Notes: generated from the sequence alone by a model not told the origin. A DNA stretch of 64,000 nt from Ancylobacter vacuolatus (GCF_030813595.1 NZ_JAUSUH010000002.1:310001-374000); one strand, 5' to 3'; shown: positions 46,301-54,363, counted from the stretch's first letter. A program made the numbers and translations.

Positions 46301-47312
46301 CTCGCTCGGCCTGGCGACAGTGGCCGCCCGCCTGTCCGAGCGCCTTCGCCGTCCGGTGCCGGTCACGGCGCTGATCGAGCATCGCAGCGCCGCCGCGCTG
46401 GCCCGCGCCCTGGCGCGTGCAGGCACCTCGGAACCGGTATGGGACGCGGTGGTGCCGCTCACCGGCGGGAACGGCGAACCCTTCGTCTGCGTCCATCCCA
46501 TCGCCGGCGATGTCAGCGCATTCCTCGATCTCGCCCGCGCCTTCCCGCCCCAGACCGCCTTCTGGGCGGTTCAGGCGCCAGGGCTGGAACCGGGACAGCA
46601 GCCGCCCGCAAGCGTCGCGGCGCTGGCGGAGGCAAACCTTGCCGCGCTGGCCCGCCGGGGAGTGCCGGCCCCGCGCTTGCTCGGCGGCTATTCCTTCGGC
46701 GGCATCGTCGCCTATGAAATGGCCTGCCAGCTGAGCGCGCGCGGCACCCCGCCCGAGCGGCTCGTCATCATCGACACCCCCGCCCCGCTCGGCAGCCACT
46801 CCGTCCTGCCACCCGACCCGGAACGCGCGCAGGCGCACTGGCTGCTGCGGATGGCCGATGTGCGCGCCCGCCACCATGGCACCCCGCTCGATCTCGGCAT
46901 GGACGAGCTGCTGCCGCTCGACGAGGAGGCCCGCTTCGCCCTCGCCTGGGCGCGGATGCGCGACGCCGGGCTGATCGCCGCGGAATCCGATGTCGCCTGG
47001 CTTGGCCGCGCCTATCGCGCCAGCCGCGCTCTCTATGAGGCATTTCTCGCCTATGCCCCCGCTGTGGGGGCGCCGCGCGACCTGCCGCTGTGCCTGGTGC
47101 GGGCCGCCAGCCTACACCAGGGCGACCTAAGCGAGGCCGACCGGGCGATCCTCGCAACGCCCGACATGGGCTGGTCGCGCCTCAATGATCGACTCCTCGG
47201 CGTGGAGACGGTTGCCGGCGACCATGTGTCGATGCTCTCAGATGAGGGGGCCGTGCAGACAGCGGCGGCCATCGCTGCTTTTCTCGACCTGCCTTGCCCG
47301 GCGCGCAGGTAG
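40350..47312 (+). CDS. Terminal NRPS (C-A-PCP-degenerate E-C-PCP-TE)
   Basis: 2,320 residues. C1 (HHIICDG near 140); A (FTSGSTGVPKG near 617, NGYGPTENTTF, NANGKID); PCP (VGGDSILTI near 1012); an epimerisation-like domain at about 1075-1480 whose motif reads LHEAVADD instead of HHxxxDG, so the catalytic His is Glu; C2 (HHMLADGW near 1629); a second PCP (GLTSLGLA near 1983); TE (GGYSFGG near 2113, GDHVSML near 2290). The A pocket reads D-A-L-W-V-G-G-T-F-K, eight of ten with the gramicidin S Val code. There is no A domain between C2 and the last PCP, so the final building block must come in trans, or C2 acts differently. TE releases or cyclises the product. Confidence 0.95.
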   Translation: MASGYIAGLSFGQRQIRLAELLRPGRTLFAMPILVRLSGRVDEAALRGALAALVRRHDSLRAAFPLVDGALVQAVADEIALPLTVEATELPFASPAFAARMAARAQALVDEPFDLSAGPLARFLLLRAGDDGAALVAVFHHIICDGASLDLFLDELKAGYDEALGAGGAPHPALPLQFPDVADWEQECFGAGGPVLEAAMATWRAALQGAPARLDLPYDRRPGSLHAAPSAQAELEVPGDVAARLTALARQEGTSEFSLYLALMFAVLRRWSGLDDLVVTIPAARRDRPELAEVIGLLVDTLPIRAVLTDDTRFPALVAQLRDALRGAMAHRELPFERIVEASGVERRGEAAPFLQVLFGTAEPASAPLTACDGTMFERLPEQLEQEAKADLSVVYANGEDGLRLWCRYDASLFEAQTIEAVLNGFGCLAQALAAQPDQAVLEVPLLAPADGAVLVARFNATSLAYEREASAIDLFFREAERHPHAPAIEENGVALSYGALAARVRRLATVLAAHGLGQGDVAILALPVSAALIEAQLAVLTLGAAHAPVDPTFPAEQRDQRAHIAGARHAVVLDPAQATSGCATLDWTQLRAEADTAAPHPGCVVSAQSPAYVMFTSGSTGVPKGVCVPHRAIVRLARSRRLAAPGLRAAVYSNPAFDASTLEIWLPLLNGGTLLPVDRTVVMDPRALRLFLAEARVSLLWVTAGLFQQIAALDPAAFAGPRVVVTGGDVVNPVAARAVLAAGRDQGLVLLNGYGPTENTTFSTLFDIAGLAEDELSIPIGTPISNSTAYVLDPTGRPLPPGLVGEIWLGGDGLALFYAGDAALTAERFRPDPFAGAPEARMYRTGDLGRWRADGNIVFLGRADKQVKVRGFRIELGEIEAMLALHPAVGGAAVLAPRRPSGERDLLAYVAPKPGLTLTQGELRAHLEARLPRQMLPHAFMVLDRLPLNANGKIDARALPPMELVDTPAEPPLEPRTPEERILARIWGDLLGSGAGSRPLVGIQDNFFHVGGDSILTIRLVARAFEAGLDIELKDVFDQPTIEGLAAIALRRKRAVQAQGHGARHGAELIAAACDPRNPCRFVSVTVAATVSAVDLGYAIQRLAERHDALRLIRVEDASGRSLAVSDFLPTVPVRFVDVAAGALDDLDSWIADHDARLARGIDLAAGVTIAATLVKQEAPSGAGSTVVLALHEAVADDRALLLLATELEAALAAGPDSARQPAPSLSFSQWLAWLASHATSPHVREAAIACEAAQAEAPPDGFAATAATFAAAQRLLDAGTSRVLLEDLPGRLGVSLLDAVLVALGEALGGTPAIELVDGRRTLPDGAPEAAGLVANLDTLLPLQACAPGNGACRALDLRLREAKSARQRAEPLGLAFSAVRSAFRLAPPTIGLALLPAPAQDPAIRLHPHAPNVPASVRASLTVRVTGGRLALCWSQAAPAPAAQARLEAIAQALGAIAQWAPQQAGPLLTPGDFPLAGLDAATLDEVAGSAGDIEDIYPLSPMQEAMLLHSLSRQGSAVNFEQSCMRFTGTLDTAALRKAWTLVFERHPVLRTVFRWRGLERPLQLVGRNARPPVELETWPGFSAERLDQRLAQDRAEGFDLEAGPLARLILIRVSASEAYLIASFHHMLADGWCLAQLEREARAAYEAFRRGISPALPPPARFRDFIAWTTTIERAGLRAAFVPLLAGAPAQPALLAAGTGAAAYVTVRRQLSVAQSKALSDLSRRRGLTIAALAHLAWGLWTGARRGVDDTVFCTTVSGRPPQVPGVEQMVGLFINNLPVRLRFAPGSAVLALAQEMQRQIAALQSQAQLSLMEVAEAAGLGDRASCLFDTLLVVENMPAGSDAWTGAGGLRVESVHNALKSAYSLTGVVVPGERVGLSLVLPDTDGTAEALGEAMITEFAALFAALPGAIEQTVAMVPLPVAAPVARAVERSAPAAAEVLAPASVHANATEAAALDVLSAILGRQLGLTEDVLDAGLTSLGLATVAARLSERLRRPVPVTALIEHRSAAALARALARAGTSEPVWDAVVPLTGGNGEPFVCVHPIAGDVSAFLDLARAFPPQTAFWAVQAPGLEPGQQPPASVAALAEANLAALARRGVPAPRLLGGYSFGGIVAYEMACQLSARGTPPERLVIIDTPAPLGSHSVLPPDPERAQAHWLLRMADVRARHHGTPLDLGMDELLPLDEEARFALAWARMRDAGLIAAESDVAWLGRAYRASRALYEAFLAYAPAVGAPRDLPLCLVRAASLHQGDLSEADRAILATPDMGWSRLNDRLLGVETVAGDHVSMLSDEGAVQTAAAIAAFLDLPCPARR

Positions 47313-47321
47313 AATGACGCC

Positions 47322-48983
47322 ATGGGCGCCCCCCCGATTCGCACGCGACAGACACAGCAACATGGTCCCCGCCATGCGCGGCCGGCTGCCGCCGTGGCGC
47401 TGGCGCGGCGGCTCTGCGCCGGTGCCACCCCGCTGCTGCTGGCGGGCTGCATGGTGGGGCCGAATTTCCAGGCCCCGCCAGCGCCTGCCGTGAGCGGCTA
47501 CACCGTCGAGGCCCGGCTGCGGCCGGCCATGGCAACCGATGTCGTTGGCGGCGCACAGCAGAATTTCGTGGAAGCACTCGATGTGGGCGGGCAATGGTGG
47601 CGGGAGTTCAACTCGCCGCAGATCAACGCCTTCGTCGAGGAGGCCGTGCGCAACCACCCGGATGTGCGGGCGGCGCAATATGCCCTGCGCGCGGCGCGGG
47701 AGACGACGCTGCAGGTGCGCGGCCAGTTCGTGCCGCAGGTGAGTGGCAACGTCACGGCTACGCGCGAACAGATCACCGCCGCTTCCGGCGGGACGACGGG
47801 CAGTCCGACGCTCTACAATCTCTACGAGACGACGGTGAACGTCTCCTACACGCTCGATGTGTTTGGCGGCATTCGCCGGCAGGTGGAATCCGCCGAGGCG
47901 CAGGCGCAGTACCAGCGGTTCGAGATGGAGGCGACCTATCTCTCCCTCACCGCCAATGTCGTCACCTCGGCCATCACCGATGCCTCGCTGCGCGCGCAGA
48001 TCGCCGCCACCCAGGCGATCGTCACGGCGGAAACCGACCAGCTGCGCCGCGTCCAGCGCCAGTTCGAGGTGGGGGCGGTTTCGCAGGCCGACGTGCTGGC
48101 GCAGCAGACGACTCTGGCGCAGACCCAGGCGACCCTGCCACCGCTGCAGAAGCAGCTGGCCCAGGGCCGCAACCAACTCATGGCCTATCTCGGCCGCCTG
48201 CCCAGCGAGGATCGCGGCGAGAGCGTGGATCTGAGAAGCCTGCGCCTGCCGCGCAAGCTGCCGGTGAGCCTGCCCTCGCAGCTCGTGCGCCAGCGCCCCG
48301 ACATCCGCCTGGCCGAGGCGACGCTGCACCAGGCGGCGGCGACGGTGGGCGTCAACACGGCGAACCTGCTGCCGCAGTTCACCCTCACCCCCTCGGTGAG
48401 TTCCCAGGCGCTGACCGTCGGCCAGCTGTTCACGCCGCAGGGCCTCGCCTGGACCGCCGCCGCCAGCATCGCGCAGACGCTGATGGACGGCGCCCAGCTC
48501 TACCGCACCAAGGAAGCCAGCGTCGCCACCTTCGAACAGGACTATGCGCTCTACCAGAGCACGGTGCTCACTGCCTTCCAGAATGTGGCGGACGCGCTGC
48601 GGGCCGTGCAGTACGACGCCGGCACCCTGCGTGCGCAGGCGCTGGCGGAACAATCGGCGCTGGACAGCCTAAAGATGGCGCAGGAACAGTTCAAGGTCGG
48701 CGCCATCGGCTACGCCATCGTCATCGAGGCGCAGCAGGCCTATCAGAACGCCGTCATCGCCCGCATCCAGGCCCAGGCCACGCGCTACAGCGATACGGTG
48801 GCGCTGTTCCAGGCGCTGGGCGGTGGGTGGTGGAACCGTGTCGACGAAACCAGCGATGCCGCCATTCGCAATGGCGGCTATTTCGAAGGACCGGACGGGC
48901 CCGCCCTCGCCGCGACCCGGCCCGGCCTGCCCGACCTGCCGCCCACGCCCGAGCCCGGCACTGCCAAGGAGAAATCCCGGTGA
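47322..48983 (+). CDS. Outer-membrane efflux lipoprotein (NodT/OprM-type OMF)
   Basis: 553 residues with a lipoprotein signal ending LLLAGCMVGPNFQAPPAP and two outer-membrane-efflux repeats (EEAVRNHPDVRAAQYALRAAR; QLVRQRPDIRLAEATLHQAAATVGV). It forms the TolC-like duct of the RND system encoded next. It begins 9 bases after the terminal NRPS stop and overlaps the adaptor gene by 4 bp, so the exporter is co-transcribed with the synthetase genes. Confidence 0.94.
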   Translation: MGAPPIRTRQTQQHGPRHARPAAAVALARRLCAGATPLLLAGCMVGPNFQAPPAPAVSGYTVEARLRPAMATDVVGGAQQNFVEALDVGGQWWREFNSPQINAFVEEAVRNHPDVRAAQYALRAARETTLQVRGQFVPQVSGNVTATREQITAASGGTTGSPTLYNLYETTVNVSYTLDVFGGIRRQVESAEAQAQYQRFEMEATYLSLTANVVTSAITDASLRAQIAATQAIVTAETDQLRRVQRQFEVGAVSQADVLAQQTTLAQTQATLPPLQKQLAQGRNQLMAYLGRLPSEDRGESVDLRSLRLPRKLPVSLPSQLVRQRPDIRLAEATLHQAAATVGVNTANLLPQFTLTPSVSSQALTVGQLFTPQGLAWTAAASIAQTLMDGAQLYRTKEASVATFEQDYALYQSTVLTAFQNVADALRAVQYDAGTLRAQALAEQSALDSLKMAQEQFKVGAIGYAIVIEAQQAYQNAVIARIQAQATRYSDTVALFQALGGGWWNRVDETSDAAIRNGGYFEGPDGPALAATRPGLPDLPPTPEPGTAKEKSR

Positions 48984-50092
48984 GCAAACCGCGTGTCATC
49001 TTGTGGCTGGCCGTCGCTGCCCTTGCCGGCGGGGCCTTCTATGTCGTGAAGGAGCGCATGGCCCCGGCAGGCGCCCCGGCCCATGGCGGCGCCCCGGCCC
49101 AGACCGTGGCGGCGCAGCCGGCGCAGATGCAGACATGGCAGCCGACCATGGAACTGGTGGGTGATCTGCGGGCCTCGGAGGGGGCCGATCTCTCGCTCCA
49201 GGTCTCCGGCATCGTGGAATCGCTCGCCTTCGAGTCCGGTCAGACGGTGCAGGCCGGCACGCCGCTGCTGCAGCTGGTCGCCGAAGACCAGGTCGCCAAG
49301 CTCGCCTCGCTCAAGGCCACCGCCGAACTCAACGCCATCATCCTGAAGCGCGACACCGAGCAGCTCAAGATCAAGGCGGTGAGCCAAGCCACGGTCGATA
49401 CCGACGAGGCCAATCTGAAAAACTCGCAGGCGCTGGTGAAGCAGCAGGAGGCACTGGTCTCCTACTACGCGCTCAAGGCGCCCTTCACCGGACGGCTGGG
49501 CATCCGCAATGTCGATCTCGGCCAGTATCTGAGCGCCGGCACCGCCATCGTCACCCTGCAGGCGCTCGATCCGCTCTTCGCCGATTTCTTCGTGCCGCAG
49601 AAGTTCTTCGGGCAGTTGAAGGTGGGCGAGCCGGTGAAGGTGACCGTGGATGCGTATCCCGGCCAGTCCTTTCCCGGCACGGTGAGCGCCATCAATGCGA
49701 AGGTCGAAAGCGGCAGCCGCAACGTCAAGGTGCGGGCGACGCTGAAGAACCCGGACGGCAAGCTGGTGCCGGGCATGTTCGCCAAGGTCGCGCTCGACGT
49801 CGGCGCTGCCGAGCGTTTCGTCACCCTGCCGCAGACCGCCATTGTCGCCAATCCCTATGGCTCGACCGTGTTCGTGCTGGAGAAGACCCCCGACGGCAAG
49901 GGGCTGGTGGCGCGCGAGACCTTCGTCAAGCTGGGACAGGCGCGCGGCGACTTCATCGCTGTCACCTCCGGGCTGAGCGAGGGCGAGACGGTGGTGGTGG
50001 CCGGCCAGATCAAGCTGCGCAACGGCACTCCCGCCGTGGTCGACAACAGCCACATTCCCAAGGTCGAGCTTGATCCGAACGTGTCGGACTGA
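48980..50092 (+). CDS. RND efflux periplasmic adaptor (membrane fusion protein)
   Basis: 370 residues from the GTG at 48980, which overlaps the OMF stop and follows AAGGAGAAA. A single N-terminal hydrophobic anchor (VILWLAVAALAGGAFYVV) is followed by biotinyl-lipoyl-like halves (VSGIVESLAFESGQTVQAGTPLLQL; LKAPFTGRLGIRNVDLGQYLSAG), a short coiled hairpin and beta-barrel/MP domains (GTVSAINAKVESGSRNVKVRATL). It links the inner-membrane pump to the outer-membrane duct. A much longer frame exists upstream but is out of family. Confidence 0.94.
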   Translation: MSKPRVILWLAVAALAGGAFYVVKERMAPAGAPAHGGAPAQTVAAQPAQMQTWQPTMELVGDLRASEGADLSLQVSGIVESLAFESGQTVQAGTPLLQLVAEDQVAKLASLKATAELNAIILKRDTEQLKIKAVSQATVDTDEANLKNSQALVKQQEALVSYYALKAPFTGRLGIRNVDLGQYLSAGTAIVTLQALDPLFADFFVPQKFFGQLKVGEPVKVTVDAYPGQSFPGTVSAINAKVESGSRNVKVRATLKNPDGKLVPGMFAKVALDVGAAERFVTLPQTAIVANPYGSTVFVLEKTPDGKGLVARETFVKLGQARGDFIAVTSGLSEGETVVVAGQIKLRNGTPAVVDNSHIPKVELDPNVSD

Positions 50093-50103
50093 CAGGAGCG
50101 GCC

Positions 50104-53100
50104 ATGCCCATCACCGACATCTTCGTCCGCCGCCCGGTGCTCTCGCTGGTGGTCAGCGCGCTGATCCTGGTGATCGGCGTGCGCGCCATGTTCGCGCTGC
50201 CGATCCTGCAATATCCGGCTATGCAGAACGGCGTGGTGACGGTGACCACCACCTATGCCGGCGCCGATTCCGACATCATCGCCGGCTTCATCACCTCGCC
50301 GCTGGAGAACGTGATCGCCCAGGCCAACGGCATCGACTACATGACCTCGTCCAGCCAGACCGGGGTCAGCTCGATCACCGTCAACCTGCGGCTGAACTAC
50401 AATACCGGCGACGCCCTCACCGAGATCAGCACCAAGGTGAGCTCGGTGCTGAACCAGCTGCCGAACGGCACCCAGCAGCCGATCCTCGCACTGAAAACCG
50501 GCTCCACCATCGATGCGATGTACATCGCTTTCTCCAGCACGGTGCTGGCCGAGAACGAGGTGACGGACTATGTCGCCCGCGTGGTGCAGCCCAAGCTGCA
50601 GGCGGTGGCCGGCGTGCAGGTGGCGGAAATCCTCGGCGGCAAGAACTTCGCCCTGCGCGCCTGGCTCGACCCGGACAAGCTGGCCTCGCTCGGCCTCACC
50701 GCCACCGATGTGGCGACCGCGCTGGAGACCAACGACTACATCGCCGGCGTCGGCACCACCAAGGGCAGGCTGATCCAGGTGAAGCTCTCCGCCGCCACCA
50801 ATCTGCATTCGGTGGAGGAGTTCCGCGAGCTCATCATCAAGAATGTCGATGGCGCGGTGATCCGCCTGAAGGACGTGGCGAATGTCACGCTGGGCAGCGA
50901 CGACTATGATTCGCGCACCAGTTTCGACGGCAAGTCCGCCGTCTATATCGGCATCCAGGTGGCGCCCTCCGCCAATCTGCTGAACGTCGTCGCCGGCGTG
51001 CGGGACATGCTGCCGACCATCTTCGCCGACCTGCCGACCGGGCTGTCGGGCACGGTGCTCTACGACGCCACCAACTTCGTCAACACCTCGATCCACGAAG
51101 TGGTCAGCTCGCTGTTCGAGGCGGCGCTGATCGTCACCCTCGTGGTCTTCGTGTTCCTCGGCTCCTGGCGCTCGGTGTTCATTCCCATCGTCGCCATTCC
51201 CCTCTCGCTGATCGGCAGCTTCGCGCTGATGCTGGCCTTCGGCTTCTCCATCAACCTGCTCACCCTGCTCGCTTTGGTGCTTGCGATCGGCCTGGTGGTC
51301 GACGATGCCATCATCGTGGTGGAAGGGGTGAACCGCCACATGGAGCAGGGCCTCAAGCCGGTGGACGCCGCCATCGCCGCGGCGCGGGAGCTGGCCGGGC
51401 CGATCATCGCCATGACCGCGGTGCTGATCGCGGTCTATGTGCCGGTGGGCTTCCAGGGCGGCCTCACCGGCTCGCTGTTCACCGAATTCGCCTTCACCCT
51501 GGTGGCGGCGGTGATGGTGTCGGCGGTCATCGCGCTCACCCTGTCGCCGATGAGCTGCGCCTATCTGCTGGCGCCCTACGACCCCTCCGCCCGCACGGTG
51601 GAGGCGCGCATGGTCCGCACCATCGACGGCGCCATGAAGGCCGTCACCCGGGTCTACCGCGCCGCGCTCTCCGCCTCGCTGCACGTGCTGCCGCTCACCA
51701 TTCTCTTCGGCGCGCTGGTGCTGTCGAGCATCTACTGGCTCTATTCCAACTCCACCTCGCAGCTGGCGCCGCCGGAGGATGAGGGGGTGATCCTGACCAT
51801 GATGAGCGCGGCACCGAACGCCACGCTGGAGCAGCGCGAATTCTACGTGCAGCAGATCTACGCCATTCTCGACAAGCGGCCGGAGACCGACCTCGTCTTC
51901 CAGATCGACATGCCCGGGCAGGTCATCGGCGGCTGGGTGCTCAAGCCGTGGGACGAGCGCAGCGTCTCGGCACTGGCGCTCGCCCCGCTGATCCAGCAGG
52001 AGTTCAACAAGATCGCCGGCGTGCGCGTCGCCGCCTTCCAGCTGCCGCCCCTGCCCGGCAGCAGCGGCCTGCCGATCCAGTTCGTGCTGAAGTCCAACGA
52101 CACCTATGAGCGGCTCTACGAGGCCTCGCAGAACTTCCTCGCCGAGGCGATGAAGAGCGGCAAGTTCATCTTTCTCGACAGCGACATGAAGATCGACCAG
52201 CCGCACGCCGCCATCCATTTCGACCGCGACAAGGTCTCGTCGCTGGGTCTGAACATGAGCGATGTCGGCGCCGCCATGGCCACCATGCTGGGCGGCAACT
52301 ACGCCAATTATTTCGATCTCGGCGGCAAGTCCTACAAGGTCATCCCGCAGGTGAAGCAGCAGCACCGGCTCAACACCGACCAGTTGCTGAACTATTACAT
52401 CAAAGCCTCGGACGGCACCTCGGTCCCGCTGTCCACCATCGCCTGGATCGAGATGAAGACCGTCCCGCAGTCGCTCAACCATTTCCAGCAGCTCAATTCC
52501 TCGACGATCTCCGGCATCGCCATGCCCGGCGTGTCCGATGGCGAGGCGCTGGCGGAGCTGGAGGCCATCGCCGCCCGCTCGCTGCCCTCGGGCTACAGCT
52601 ACGATTTCGCCGGTTCCTCGCGCCAGTTGGAGCAGGAATCGAACGGCTTCGTCACCACTTTCGCGCTGGCGCTGGTCATCATCTTCCTGGTGCTGGCGGC
52701 GCTGTTCAACAGCTTCCGCGATCCACTCGTCATCCTGGTCTCGGTGCCGATGTCGCTGGCCGGCGCGCTGGTCTTCATCTGGCTCGGCATTGGCGGCGCC
52801 ACTATCAACATCTACACCCAGGTGGGCCTGGTCACGCTCATGGGGCTGGTGAGCAAGCACGGCATCCTGATGGTGGAAGTGGCCAACACGCTGCGCAAGC
52901 AGGGGCTCGCCAAGCGCGAGGCGGTCATCGAGGCGGCGACCATCCGCCTGCGGCCGATCCTGATGACCACGGCGGCGATGGTGCTGGGCGTGACCCCCCT
53001 CATCATCGCCACCGGGGCGGGCGCCAATTCGCGCTACAATATGGGTCTGGTCATCGCCTCCGGCCTGTCCATCGGCACGCTGTTCACCCTGTTCGTGGTG

Positions 53101-53178
53101 CCCGCCTTCTACCTGCTGCTGAGCCATCGCGACGAGGCCGTGCCGGCGACGACGGTGCCCCCGGCGGCGACGGCGTGA
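50104..53178 (+). CDS. RND multidrug/lipopeptide efflux transporter
   Basis: 1,024 residues of the HAE1/AcrB family with two 6-TM halves and large periplasmic loops. The start ITDIFVRRPVLSLVVSALILVIGV and TM4 GLVVDDAIIVVEGVNRH (proton-relay Asp pair) are diagnostic, as are the late segments LVLAALFNSFRDPLVI and VGLVTLMGLVSKHGILMVE. The closest subgroup by these motifs is MexK/MuxB/MdtB-like. It is coupled to the adaptor (11 bases apart) and, within this cluster, probably exports the lipopeptide or confers self-protection. Confidence 0.95.
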   Translation: MPITDIFVRRPVLSLVVSALILVIGVRAMFALPILQYPAMQNGVVTVTTTYAGADSDIIAGFITSPLENVIAQANGIDYMTSSSQTGVSSITVNLRLNYNTGDALTEISTKVSSVLNQLPNGTQQPILALKTGSTIDAMYIAFSSTVLAENEVTDYVARVVQPKLQAVAGVQVAEILGGKNFALRAWLDPDKLASLGLTATDVATALETNDYIAGVGTTKGRLIQVKLSAATNLHSVEEFRELIIKNVDGAVIRLKDVANVTLGSDDYDSRTSFDGKSAVYIGIQVAPSANLLNVVAGVRDMLPTIFADLPTGLSGTVLYDATNFVNTSIHEVVSSLFEAALIVTLVVFVFLGSWRSVFIPIVAIPLSLIGSFALMLAFGFSINLLTLLALVLAIGLVVDDAIIVVEGVNRHMEQGLKPVDAAIAAARELAGPIIAMTAVLIAVYVPVGFQGGLTGSLFTEFAFTLVAAVMVSAVIALTLSPMSCAYLLAPYDPSARTVEARMVRTIDGAMKAVTRVYRAALSASLHVLPLTILFGALVLSSIYWLYSNSTSQLAPPEDEGVILTMMSAAPNATLEQREFYVQQIYAILDKRPETDLVFQIDMPGQVIGGWVLKPWDERSVSALALAPLIQQEFNKIAGVRVAAFQLPPLPGSSGLPIQFVLKSNDTYERLYEASQNFLAEAMKSGKFIFLDSDMKIDQPHAAIHFDRDKVSSLGLNMSDVGAAMATMLGGNYANYFDLGGKSYKVIPQVKQQHRLNTDQLLNYYIKASDGTSVPLSTIAWIEMKTVPQSLNHFQQLNSSTISGIAMPGVSDGEALAELEAIAARSLPSGYSYDFAGSSRQLEQESNGFVTTFALALVIIFLVLAALFNSFRDPLVILVSVPMSLAGALVFIWLGIGGATINIYTQVGLVTLMGLVSKHGILMVEVANTLRKQGLAKREAVIEAATIRLRPILMTTAAMVLGVTPLIIATGAGANSRYNMGLVIASGLSIGTLFTLFVVPAFYLLLSHRDEAVPATTVPPAATA

Positions 53179-53179
53179 C

Positions 53180-53971
53180 ATGACCGGCCCCGGCGCCGCC
53201 TCTCCGGTCTTCGCGCGCGAGGCCGCCTTCGCCCTCCAGGCCGGCGGCCGCACTCTCGCCTGCGCCATGTCGCTGGTGTCGGCACCGCTGGAGGCGCTGG
53301 AGGCGGCGGCGGCGAACTGGCTCGCCCCCGAGGAGGAGGCCCTGCTGACCGAGCGGCTCGCCCCCGCCCGGCGCCAGTCGCTCCTCGCCGGGCGATGGGC
53401 GGCGAAGAACGCCCTCGGCCTGCTGGCGCCCGGCATTGCCGCCCGCGACATCTGCATCCTGCCGGGCCTGTTCGAGCAGCCCGTCGCCACGCTGACGGGC
53501 CGGGCCAATCTGCAGGTCACGCTGGCCCATGCCGGCGGGGCGGCGCTTGCCGTGGCGCACCCCGAATCCTGCCCGATGGGGGTGGACCTCGAGCGCGCCG
53601 CGCCTGAGCATCTCGGTGCGCTGAGCGAGCAGACCACGGCTCGGGAGCGGGAACGGGCGCACGCCGCCCTGGCCTTTGACGAACCCCAGCGGCTGCTGCT
53701 GCTGTGGTGCCTGAAGGAAGCGCTCTCCAAGGCGCTGCGCTGCGGGCTGACCGTGCCGTTTGGCCTGTTGGAAGTGACGAGCCTCGCGCCCCTGCCCGGC
53801 GGGGTTCGGGCCCGTTTCGAGAATTTCGCCCAGTATGAGGGCATCGCCTTCGCCGCCGCCCCCTTCGCCCTGGCGGTGGTGCACCCGCACATGGCGCAAT
53901 GGGAGGGCGGCGAGGGTGGCGCCTCGCCTCTGCGGCTGCACGACTGGCTGGCCTCGCTCGGCCAGAGATAG
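53180..53971 (+). CDS. 4'-phosphopantetheinyl transferase (Sfp type)
   Basis: 263 residues. Sfp-family motifs: MGVDLERAAP (metal-binding Asp-Glu) and LLLWCLKEALSKAL (WxxKEAxxK). The N-terminal half has the usual weakly conserved fold plus RRQSLLAGRWAAKNALG. It transfers phosphopantetheine from CoA to the serine of carrier domains, six of which are encoded in the cluster (two ACPs and four PCPs). It starts one base after the RND gene stop and closes the plus-strand operon, marking the cluster's right border. Confidence 0.93.
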   Translation: MTGPGAASPVFAREAAFALQAGGRTLACAMSLVSAPLEALEAAAANWLAPEEEALLTERLAPARRQSLLAGRWAAKNALGLLAPGIAARDICILPGLFEQPVATLTGRANLQVTLAHAGGAALAVAHPESCPMGVDLERAAPEHLGALSEQTTARERERAHAALAFDEPQRLLLLWCLKEALSKALRCGLTVPFGLLEVTSLAPLPGGVRARFENFAQYEGIAFAAAPFALAVVHPHMAQWEGGEGGASPLRLHDWLASLGQR

Positions 53972-54265
53972 GCGTTTGATCCCGGCCTTCGCTGGCGCGG
54001 TCTTTCGCGGGAATGGAGGTGGCGCAAGGGGCCGGGTTGTTCGCAGGAGCGCGGCGACGACCGAGGCGGTCCACCAAGCGCTGCAACCACGTCAGAAGCG
54101 CCGGATAGGCCTCGCCAACCGCCACGGGCGCGGTGTGGTAGGCCGGCGTCGCATCCTGGCAGACGTCGCCGCTGAGGCTCTCTCCGAACACCACGCCATG
54201 GCATGCGGATATTCTCTTCCGGGAGCACGGCTCCGCCCAGGCTGGGCGACGGCACATCGAAGCAG
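53972..54265. other. Intergenic region between the PPTase gene and the tRNA fragment
   Basis: 294 bp. No gene is recognised on either strand; open frames here lack family features and overlap the PPTase antisense. No clear terminator for the NRPS operon was found. Confidence 0.5.
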
Positions 54266-54284
54266 AAAACGCCCCGAAGGGGCG
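54266..54284 (-). terminator. Intrinsic terminator of the tRNA-Gly locus
   Basis: On the minus strand, CGCCCC-TTC-GGGGCG is followed by TTTTCTG. It lies 32 bases downstream of the tRNA 3' end, as expected for the original tRNA transcription unit. Confidence 0.8.
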
Positions 54285-54315
54285 CTTACCAACTATCACA
54301 TTTATTGGGAAAATT

Positions 54316-54363
54316 TGGAGCGGGCGATGGGATTCGAACCCACAACCCCAACCTTGGCAAGGT
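54316..54363 (-). tRNA. 3' half of tRNA-Gly(GCC), attachment-site duplicate (truncated)
   Basis: Read on the minus strand, the sequence gives the anticodon loop TTGCCAA (GCC), the 3' anticodon stem GGTTG, a T-arm GTGGG-TTCGAAT-CCCAT with a good stem, the 3' acceptor strand CGCCCGC, U73 and an encoded CCA. Upstream of position about 31 the sequence departs from any tRNA: no D-arm (no GGTAGAGC) and no 5' acceptor strand. It is therefore the 3' part left at one end of an element that integrated into tRNA-Gly. The terminator is on its intact flank and conjugative-element debris on the other. The intact tRNA should lie at the far end of the island, to the right of this window. Confidence 0.85.

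Noticed and set aside
49855-54255. 1,466-codon open frame on the minus strand opposite the RND genes
   Set aside because: It is antisense to three clear efflux genes, is His/Asp/Gln/Arg-rich low-complexity sequence without family motifs, and is a product of high third-position GC.
53517-54299. 260-codon minus-strand frame spanning the PPTase end and the following gap
   Set aside because: Mostly antisense to the PPTase gene; the gap portion shows no recognisable protein family or start signal.
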